Source: an uncultured Hyphomicrobiales bacterium (lineage in GTDB: Bacteria; Pseudomonadota; Alphaproteobacteria; Rhizobiales; CAJQND01). From it: DNA of 15,027 nt. The number at the start of each line of letters is the position of its first letter. Positions within the stretch are counted from its first letter, which is position 1. The notes under the pieces were generated by a model, which saw nothing but the letters and a program-made list of their open reading frames with translations, was not told the origin of the DNA and ran no database searches. The position numbers were made by a program, and so were the translations under genes. Shown piece by piece: positions 7,348 to 13,233 of this stretch. The stretch spans positions 1-15,027 of the forward strand of contig CAJQND010000345.1 of the NCBI GenBank assembly GCA_905479595.1. Reading direction: 5' to 3'.

Positions 7348-7591
7348 TAGATAATCTCCAAAACTCATTTGTCCTGCTGGGCATGATGGGATTATCTTGC
7401 CGTAAATCCCGCCGCGCTTCAGCGTGTTCGTGCCGAAACTCAGGCACTTAGAGACGAGCAACTTTCAGGAACGGCTCCCGTTTTGCTCATCTCATTGTGG
7501 CTAATCTAATGGTTTTGAAATTAACGGAGCCTGAGCGCTCCGTTCATCTGGCGTTCATGTTGAGCCGGTACCGATTTTAAGGGCGTTGCTG
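7348..7591. promoter_or_regulatory. Leader and promoter region of the BA14K gene, with small hairpins
   Basis: This 244-base spacer lies between two leftward genes and should hold the BA14K promoter. Hairpins in the presumed leader are GGGATT/AATCCC (7388-7393 with 7405-7410) and GTGCC/GGCAC (7430-7434 with 7443-7447). AACGG/CCGTT is at 7470-7482. The first two could shape the mRNA leader. GATAAT on the minus strand near 7394-7399 resembles a -10 element but has no convincing -35 partner. Confidence 0.3.
7523..7544 (-). terminator. Hairpin, probable terminator of the amidinohydrolase gene
   Basis: AACGGAGC (7523-7530) and GCTCCGTT (7537-7544) form a perfect 8-base stem with a 6-base loop, 48 bases past the stop of the leftward amidinohydrolase gene. 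On the minus strand it is followed by AATTTC, a poor T-run. It is therefore a probable but not strong intrinsic terminator, and could equally be a regulatory palindrome of the BA14K gene. Confidence 0.5.
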
Positions 7592-8527
7592 CTACGCTGC
7601 CTCGCGGCGCAGTGGTTGGCACATGCAATGCACGCCGCCACCTGCCCAGGTGAACATGGTCATGTCCGGGTCATATACCTTGAACCCGTTGGCCCGCATT
7701 TTTGAATTCAGATCTTCTGCATTCAGTGTCGAGAGCACCTTGTCGTTGCCAAGAGCCACAACATTGCAACCAAGCGCCATGGTTTCTTTAAAACTCGCAG
7801 GAATGATCTCAATCTTTTTTTGCTTCAACCAATCAACAATATCATCATCGGTTGTTTCAAGGCACACAGCTGCGCAGTTTTCGTTGAGCATGCACACCAT
7901 GAGGTCGATATGCACATAGAACGGATCAATCGGCGCGAACTTGATTTCCCAGCCTTCCTTAATGAACCAATCGGCCACCTGGCGTGCAGCAACACCTTCT
8001 GAACGGTGATCGGTATACCCAACCAGGGCAACACCCGGTTTGATGATGTTGAAATCCCCGCCTTCGAAATTTCCAGCGCTCACCATGTCGTAAACAGGAA
8101 TGTTGTTTTCGAGATAAAACCGCAGTGATGCTGCATATTCTCCGCGGCGGCGCGGGTTGGCCATCTGACAGATCACAGCGCCATAAGGTGACATGAACGA
8201 GGAATCGCGAGCATAAACCTGCATGCCGGTTTCTTCATCTTGTGGAAGGAAATGACATGTCACGCCGGCATCTTCATAAGCCTCAACCATTTCGCGGTGT
8301 TGGCGCATGGCAAGCTGCTTGTCGAACTTGTAACCGCGGCGCAAAGAATCGCGTACCAATGATGAATAATCCGCGTTCTCAAGCCCCAGCCAACGGAAAG
8401 TTTCTGCTGGTCCCAATAAAACATCTTTCAACGGGCCGGTCTCTGATTTCAGATACCAGTCTGTCATTTCCGGCGTGCCGCCACCTTTAACGCGGGCTTG
8501 CAATGGATTTGTCTGAGCGCTTTGCAT
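7592..8527 (-). CDS. Dimethylarginine dimethylaminohydrolase-like amidinohydrolase
   Basis: The 311-residue protein is a second member of the guanidino-group-modifying superfamily. Enzymes of this type hydrolyse arginine or methylated arginines (giving citrulline plus an amine) through a covalent cysteine adduct. Visible active-site motifs are YARDSSF (Arg107-Asp108), NFEGGDF (155-159, Asp158), YVHIDLM (His206) and GGGVHCMCQPLRR with catalytic Cys301 near the C-terminus. It keeps the canonical HID and GGGxHC motifs, unlike the amidinotransferase at the left end. At 311 residues it is longer than bacterial DDAH (about 250), so the exact substrate (arginine, dimethylarginine or another guanidino acid) is open. 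The start at 8525-8527 has GGAAG 7 bases upstream. It follows a LuxR-type regulator on the same strand by 84 bases, which suggests control by that regulator or a shared transcript. Confidence 0.82.
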   Translation of the reverse strand: MQSAQTNPLQARVKGGGTPEMTDWYLKSETGPLKDVLLGPAETFRWLGLENADYSSLVRDSLRRGYKFDKQLAMRQHREMVEAYEDAGVTCHFLPQDEETGMQVYARDSSFMSPYGAVICQMANPRRRGEYAASLRFYLENNIPVYDMVSAGNFEGGDFNIIKPGVALVGYTDHRSEGVAARQVADWFIKEGWEIKFAPIDPFYVHIDLMVCMLNENCAAVCLETTDDDIVDWLKQKKIEIIPASFKETMALGCNVVALGNDKVLSTLNAEDLNSKMRANGFKVYDPDMTMFTWAGGGVHCMCQPLRREAA

Positions 8528-8611
8528 GATCTGTCTTCCGTTCCAGGCGTTATGTGAGTTTGTCCCATATTTTTAACCCCAACATTGGTGCCGCGCTATA
8601 ACCCTGATGAG

Positions 8612-9433
8612 TTAGCTGGCATTTCCTGCAAGCAAGGTTTGCAAAAACAGATTGAACAAATCCCCCTGGGTTTTGACCTTCAGTTTGATGTAGGCATTTT
8701 TCCGGTGGACCCGGATGGTCTCCGGCGACACGGAAAGAGTGCGGGCAATAGACTTGGTGGAAAAACCGCGCAAAACAAGACGGATGACTTCCGCCTCGCG
8801 AGCGGTTAACTCCTCACCGCCGAATGTCTCGAACACTGCAGCATATTGACTATGGAGGTTTTGGGCAGCGACTGGCTCTTTCACACCAAAATCCGGCAAT
8901 TTTTGGCAATGGAGTTTGAAAAGAGAAATCAACACAGGCCCGGCGGCCGTGAGCTTCTTCAACTCGCGTTTGGAAAAGCGGGGTTCTCCAGCGCGCCGTG
9001 CGATCGAGAAAAACAGGGATGCGTCTTTATTCAGCGACACAAGAATGCCAACCAGATCGGAGGCGCTGATCTGGCGAAAATACTTTTGGTAATATTCGCT
9101 TTGCCGGAAGCGGTCTGGTGCGAGTTCATCAAGTGAGTAAACTCCGGCCCGCACACCGGCGAGAAAGGCCTGGTAGAACGGACTGACCAGATAAAGCCCG
9201 GAGAGATAATCTTCATAAAAAAGTTTGCGTTCAGAAGGTTGCAACCGGGCGAACAAAACCACCGGCGCCTGATCTTGGGTGTATATGTGTGCAGCAGCGG
9301 TGTCGATTGCCAGAATCTGGCCTGTAAGGTCTACAATTTTACCCTCAAAACTGTCGCTTCCGGCAGCGTCTACCGCCTCGCTAACCGCAAGGTTCCATTG
9401 CATCGAACCAATTCCTGGGCCGGACTTCGTCAT
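8612..9433 (-). CDS. LuxR-family transcriptional regulator
   Basis: The 273-residue protein has a C-terminal LuxR/GerE helix-turn-helix at about residues 209-262. It has the hallmark order LTAREAEVIRLVLRG, STKSIARTLSVS and then the recognition segment PETIRVHRKNAYIKL. The N-terminal 200 residues carry no receiver-domain aspartate pattern and no recognisable autoinducer-binding motif. They look like a free-standing PAS- or GAF-like sensory region, which is inference. The ATG at 9431-9433 is preferred because AAGGAAGG stands just upstream; a longer reading begins with TTG at 9469 and has no good ribosome site. It lies upstream of the amidinohydrolase on the same strand and is divergent from the P450. 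Either could be a target. Confidence 0.87.
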   Translation of the reverse strand: MTKSGPGIGSMQWNLAVSEAVDAAGSDSFEGKIVDLTGQILAIDTAAAHIYTQDQAPVVLFARLQPSERKLFYEDYLSGLYLVSPFYQAFLAGVRAGVYSLDELAPDRFRQSEYYQKYFRQISASDLVGILVSLNKDASLFFSIARRAGEPRFSKRELKKLTAAGPVLISLFKLHCQKLPDFGVKEPVAAQNLHSQYAAVFETFGGEELTAREAEVIRLVLRGFSTKSIARTLSVSPETIRVHRKNAYIKLKVKTQGDLFNLFLQTLLAGNAS

Positions 9434-9571
9434 CGCGCCTTCCTTGTTTCCCCAGCACCATAACTTCAAGTAACACCATAAAGATGCACAAAATCCACGA
9501 TGGAGATGAAAAAATTGCGGAGAGGCAAAAAACTGATACGTTTAACCTGTCGCCATCGCCTCGAGGGGAAA
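9434..9571. promoter_or_regulatory. Divergent control region between LuxR regulator and P450
   Basis: This 138-base spacer must hold promoters for both directions. An imperfect palindrome TAACTT-C-AAGTAA at 9461-9473, 28 bases ahead of the regulator start, could be a site for self-regulation. TTGCGG followed after 16 bases by TACGTT (near 9515-9542) is a weak promoter candidate for the P450. Neither call is strong. Confidence 0.25.
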
Positions 9572-10837
9572 ATGACCGTAACAAAATCAACATCGGGCAC
9601 CGCATCGTCCGGCCCGGCCAGCGACATCGGGTGTGGTTATGCACCTTTCGATCATGGTCCAATGTCTGCCCATTTTCAAAAGGCCCGGAACGAAGAACCG
9701 GTGTTTTATAGTCCGAAAATCAACTATTGGGTTGTCACTAAACGCGTCGATATTTTGGAGGTTTTTCGAGACCCGAAAACTTTTAGTGCCGAAATTGCTC
9801 TTTCTCCGGTTTTCCCTCTTTCGCAATCGGCATTGAAAATCATGCGTGATGGCGGTTTTGATGCGTGCCCGGTTCAGGTCAATTGCGTTCCACCTGATCA
9901 CACCCGCATCCGTCAGGTGGCGGGTGCATATTTGAACGCAAAACGATTTTCTGCGCTGGAGCCTGACATTCGCGCCTTGGTGCACCGTTTTCTTGATCAG
10001 CTTGAAGGCAAACAACGCGTTGATCTCATCAAGGACTTTGTCTACGACCTGCCCGCTTTGGTTATTTTTCTTATGCTCGGCATTCCCGACGAAGACGTAC
10101 CACAAATCAAGCGCTGGGCAGACAACAGGCTGCTTTTGACTTTTGGCGAGCTTTCCGAAGCTGCCCAGATTACGGCTGCGCACGACATGGTTGCCTATTG
10201 GCAGTACTGCCGGGATTTGGTAGCCGCCCGGCAGAAAAATCCGCAGGACGACTACGCTTCGGTTTTACTTGCTGCACGTGCTGGAGATGACGCGGTGCTA
10301 TCAGTGAAAGAAGTTGAATCCCTGGTGTTTGGTCTTTTGCTTGCAGGCCACGAGACGACGACAAATCAAGCGGGAAATGCCTTGCGTATGTTGCTCACCC
10401 ACCGGGAAAGCTGGGAGGCAATTTGTGCCGATCCTGGCCTGATCCCCAACGCGGTGGAGGAATGCCTGCGATACCAGGCATCGGTCGTGTGCTGGCGCCG
10501 TAAGGCGCTGGAAGACGTGATGCTAAGCGGGGTCAGGATACCTAGTGGCGCAAACATCTTGCTTGCCACAGCCTCTGCGGGACGTGATGAAGATTGGTTT
10601 GCAGATAGCGAAACATTTGATATCCGGCGCGAAAATGCCAGAGATCACCTTGCATTTGGCAATGGCATTCATTTTTGCGTTGGCGCGCCTCTGGCACGCC
10701 TTGAGCTCAAGATCATTCTCGAAGAGGTCACTAAACGGTTTCCAAAAATGCGTTTGGTGGAAGATCAGTCTATCGACATGATCCGTACCATTGCATTTCG
10801 CGGGCCGAGCCAATTGCTGGCGGATTTGAACGGATAA
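9572..10837 (+). CDS. Cytochrome P450 (bacterial, soluble)
   Basis: The 421-residue soluble protein carries every core P450 motif. These are the I-helix oxygen-activation motif AGHETT (258-263), the ExxR pair Glu297-Arg300 in EECLRY, and the haem loop FGNGIHFCVG with thiolate ligand Cys369. It lacks a membrane anchor and a fused reductase, so it is a class I enzyme needing separate ferredoxin and ferredoxin reductase; no such partner is in the window. It would hydroxylate an unknown small substrate in the cytoplasm. The ATG at 9572 is chosen because GAGGGG lies about 5 bases upstream; a longer reading from 9500 adds a basic low-quality extension. The stop is only 4 bases from the convergent PLP-enzyme gene. 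Confidence 0.9.
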   Translation: MTVTKSTSGTASSGPASDIGCGYAPFDHGPMSAHFQKARNEEPVFYSPKINYWVVTKRVDILEVFRDPKTFSAEIALSPVFPLSQSALKIMRDGGFDACPVQVNCVPPDHTRIRQVAGAYLNAKRFSALEPDIRALVHRFLDQLEGKQRVDLIKDFVYDLPALVIFLMLGIPDEDVPQIKRWADNRLLLTFGELSEAAQITAAHDMVAYWQYCRDLVAARQKNPQDDYASVLLAARAGDDAVLSVKEVESLVFGLLLAGHETTTNQAGNALRMLLTHRESWEAICADPGLIPNAVEECLRYQASVVCWRRKALEDVMLSGVRIPSGANILLATASAGRDEDWFADSETFDIRRENARDHLAFGNGIHFCVGAPLARLELKIILEEVTKRFPKMRLVEDQSIDMIRTIAFRGPSQLLADLNG

Positions 10838-10841
10838 AGGT

Positions 10842-11792
10842 TCAGAAGAGCCATTGTCGCGCTTGTTCGCTGTTGACGTTGCCACCGCACAAAATAGTCG
10901 CGACGCGCTTTCCCTTAAACCGCTCTGGCTGTTCAAGAATGGCCCCCACACCAATAGCGCCAGAGGGCTCCACAACCAGACCGGTTGTTTCAAATAGTAG
11001 CTTCATTGCCTGGCGCATGGATTTGTCAGAGACCAGCAAAACGTCGTCTACTGTTTCCTTCATGGTTTCTATGGCACTCATGATCGGAATTCGAACAGCA
11101 AGCCCGTCGGCAATGGTGTCTACGGATGGTGTTTCCTTCACCGCTTGGGCGCGCCAGGACATTTCCATAGATGGGGCACCTTCTGCCGCAACTGCCAAAA
11201 TGCTGGTTTCAGGCGATTTGTCCTTCATCCAGGTGCCGACGCCATTGGCCAGTGCACCATTGCCCAAAGGCACTAAAATCGCATCGAATGGGTCGTATGC
11301 GAGGGTTAGCTCGCGCGCAATCGTGGCAGCTCCCGCAACCCCTTCGTCGTGTGTGCCGTCAATGAGGAAGAGCAGACCGTTTTCCAGTGCATAGGTCTCT
11401 GCCGCCAGTTTGGCCTCATCGAGATCAGCGCCGACTGTTTTCACCTCGGCGCCAAGTCGCGCCATGGCATCAAGCTTCAATGGATTGGCATTCAGTGCCG
11501 CAAAGACAGTGACCTTCACCCCGTAGTGCCGCCCGGCCCAGGCAATGCCTTGCCCAAAATTGCCCGCCGAGGCGCACACAACACCCGCCGGTGCGCGATC
11601 CTTAACCGTGCGGATCAGATAATCAGCTCCACGACCCTTAAAGCAGCGAATTGGCGTCAGTGTTTCTACTTTGAGGAATATCGATGCGCCGGTTGCGCGG
11701 TCGAGCGCTTCATTGCACACCACGGGCGTATTGGTGAACACGGACGAGATTGCCGCCGCCGCACTTTCAATCATCGCAATATCGGCACTCAT
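10842..11792 (-). CDS. PLP-dependent serine/threonine dehydratase-like enzyme
   Basis: The 316-residue protein is a fold-type II PLP enzyme of the threonine/serine dehydratase group. The Schiff-base lysine is Lys52 in RCFKGRGA. The substrate loop is ASAGNFGQG (74-82), the phosphate-binding loop is GNGALANG, and CGGNVN closes the C-terminus. There is no C-terminal ACT regulatory domain, so it is likely a catabolic type that releases ammonia from serine, threonine or a hydroxylated amino acid. Relatives include the EutB enzyme of hydroxyectoine use, but nothing else here supports an ectoine pathway. The ATG at 11790-11792 has GGAG 8 bases upstream. It is divergent from the acyl-CoA dehydrogenase and convergent with the P450, with a 4-base gap to the latter and no visible terminator between them. 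Confidence 0.85.
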   Translation of the reverse strand: MSADIAMIESAAAAISSVFTNTPVVCNEALDRATGASIFLKVETLTPIRCFKGRGADYLIRTVKDRAPAGVVCASAGNFGQGIAWAGRHYGVKVTVFAALNANPLKLDAMARLGAEVKTVGADLDEAKLAAETYALENGLLFLIDGTHDEGVAGAATIARELTLAYDPFDAILVPLGNGALANGVGTWMKDKSPETSILAVAAEGAPSMEMSWRAQAVKETPSVDTIADGLAVRIPIMSAIETMKETVDDVLLVSDKSMRQAMKLLFETTGLVVEPSGAIGVGAILEQPERFKGKRVATILCGGNVNSEQARQWLF

Positions 11793-11890
11793 AAATCCAT
11801 CTCCGGAAGAATTAAAATTCAAAACACACATTGAGCCCTTGCAAGATGATCGATCACGTCGGACAGTCAAGAAAAACATGAGGGCAGCAA
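11793..11890. promoter_or_regulatory. Short divergent promoter region, PLP enzyme / acyl-CoA dehydrogenase
   Basis: These 98 bases must serve two divergent genes. They contain the perfect 10-base palindrome TGATCGATCA at 11847-11856, nearly central, a good position for a regulator acting on both genes. On the minus strand TTGACT lies near 11867-11872 and could be a -35 element. No convincing -10 partner was found. Confidence 0.35.
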
Positions 11891-13093
11891 ATGGATTTCA
11901 ATCTTTCTCCGGACACCGAAAAGCTTTGCAATACGTTACGGGAGTTCATTGAAGAAGAGGTCATGCCTCTGGAAAAAGATCGCGACAACTTCAACGAATA
12001 CGAAAATATTAAACTTTCCAAACTTGATGGCATGCGCGCCAAAGCCCGGGCTGCTGGGTTGTGGGCACCGCAAATGCCGAAAGAACGGGGCGGGTTGGGT
12101 TTATCCATTGTTGAATGGGCGGCGTTTTATGAAACTGCGGCGCGTTCCATTTTTGGCCCGGTAATCGTCAACTGCAACGCACCAGATGATGGCAATATGT
12201 CGGTGCTCAACAAAATTCTGGCGACCGATGCTCTGAAAGATAAGTGGCTACAGCCGATTATAGATGGAGATGTTCGCTCATCGTTTGTAATGACAGAACC
12301 CCATCCAGGCTCTGGTTCTGACCCGGCAGGTATGATGCTGACCACAGCGGAGAAGAAGGGCGACCGCTATGTTATAAATGGCGATAAATGGTTCATCTCA
12401 GGTGCCGCCGTCGCCAAGCATTTCATCGTTATGGCACGCACTTCTGATGACCCGCGTAATGGTCTGTCGGCATTCTTGTTCCATCGCGATGATCCAGGCT
12501 GGGAGATTGTCCGGCGTATCGACAATATGGGTCCCGACGAACATGGCGGTGTGTGCGAACTGAAATTCAACGGTCTGGAAATCCCTGAAGAACATTTGTT
12601 GATGAATGAAGGCGACGGTTTACGCATTACCCAGATCAGGCTCGGGCCAGCACGGTTAACCCATTGCATGCGGTGGCTTGGCATGGCTAAGCGTTGCATG
12701 GAAATCGCCAATGCCTATACCAGTTCGCGCTATGCGTTTGGCCAAACCCTGTCAGAGCGTGAATCCGTCAAGATGATGTTTGGAAACGTGGCACACCAAA
12801 TTGAGATTGGGCGCCTGTTGACCATGCACGCTGCCTGGAAGCTGGATCAGGGCTCTCGGGCGCGTAAAGAAGTGTCGATGGCGAAAATCCAAGTGGCCGA
12901 TACACTACATCTGGCAGCTGATACCGGTATTCAGATGTGCGGTGCCAAGGGCTATTCTAAAGATACAGCATTGGAATGGCTGTACCGCTATGCCCGCTGC
13001 GCGCGGCTGGTTGATGGCGCATCTGAGGTCCATAAAATGGTCTTGGCTAGGGCATACGAAAAAGAAGGCGATGGTTTCTGGTCTTGGGGGTAA
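11891..13093 (+). CDS. Acyl-CoA dehydrogenase, ACAD10/11-like
   Basis: The 400-residue flavoprotein would introduce a 2,3 double bond into an acyl-CoA, passing electrons to electron-transfer flavoprotein. Standard elements are visible: MTEPHPGSGSDP (substrate/FAD loop), YVINGDKWFISGA (strand domain), RYAFGQTLSERESV (C-terminal helical domain) and MCGAKGYSKD. The usual catalytic glutamate of the YEGTSE motif is replaced by Asp375 in LVDGASEVHK. An Asp at this place followed by xEVH is characteristic of the ACAD10/ACAD11-like group, so the enzyme should still be active, though its substrate may be unusual. The start has GAGGG 6 bases upstream. It precedes the indolepyruvate oxidoreductase gene by 140 bases in the same direction, suggesting a common catabolic route from aromatic or branched amino acids; that link is inference. 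Confidence 0.9.
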   Translation: MDFNLSPDTEKLCNTLREFIEEEVMPLEKDRDNFNEYENIKLSKLDGMRAKARAAGLWAPQMPKERGGLGLSIVEWAAFYETAARSIFGPVIVNCNAPDDGNMSVLNKILATDALKDKWLQPIIDGDVRSSFVMTEPHPGSGSDPAGMMLTTAEKKGDRYVINGDKWFISGAAVAKHFIVMARTSDDPRNGLSAFLFHRDDPGWEIVRRIDNMGPDEHGGVCELKFNGLEIPEEHLLMNEGDGLRITQIRLGPARLTHCMRWLGMAKRCMEIANAYTSSRYAFGQTLSERESVKMMFGNVAHQIEIGRLLTMHAAWKLDQGSRARKEVSMAKIQVADTLHLAADTGIQMCGAKGYSKDTALEWLYRYARCARLVDGASEVHKMVLARAYEKEGDGFWSWG

Positions 13094-13233
13094 GCCATAG
13101 GTTCGCAAAACTGTGATTTGACCAGGCTTGGTATTTTATGTCAGTATTGCTGACCTAATAAGAAATTGGGATCAACCCAATGGCCATATCTGGCCGAAGC
13201 AATACTGGGAAACGCACATTAAAGGGAATTGTC
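13094..13233 (+). other. Spacer with four consecutive small hairpins
   Basis: Between the dehydrogenase and oxidoreductase genes lie four short inverted repeats in a row: ACCA/TGGT at 13121-13132 (followed by ATTTTA), GTCAG/CTGAC at 13140-13154, ATTGGG/CCCAAT at 13165-13181 and GGCCA/TGGCC at 13182-13195. The first could be a weak terminator. The rest lie in what may be the leader of the oxidoreductase mRNA. TTGACC at 13118-13123 resembles a -35 element but lacks a clear -10. No known riboswitch class was recognised. Confidence 0.4.

Noticed and set aside
9500..9571. Extended P450 start adding 24 residues
   Set aside because: The added stretch is basic and not P450-like, and the ATG at 9572 has its own GAGGGG site.
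10873..11394. Plus-strand open frame of 173 codons
   Set aside because: It is the complement of the PLP enzyme gene; the composition is Ser/Pro/Thr-rich nonsense without a family signature.
10842..13093. Ectoine/hydroxyectoine degradation cluster suggested by the EutB-like dehydratase
   Set aside because: No ectoine hydrolase, cyclodeaminase or ectoine transporter lies in the window, so the resemblance is only at family level.
13094..13233. Riboswitch or T-box upstream of the oxidoreductase gene
   Set aside because: No conserved motif of a known class (for example a T-box bulge or glycine/SAM core) is visible; only generic small hairpins are present.
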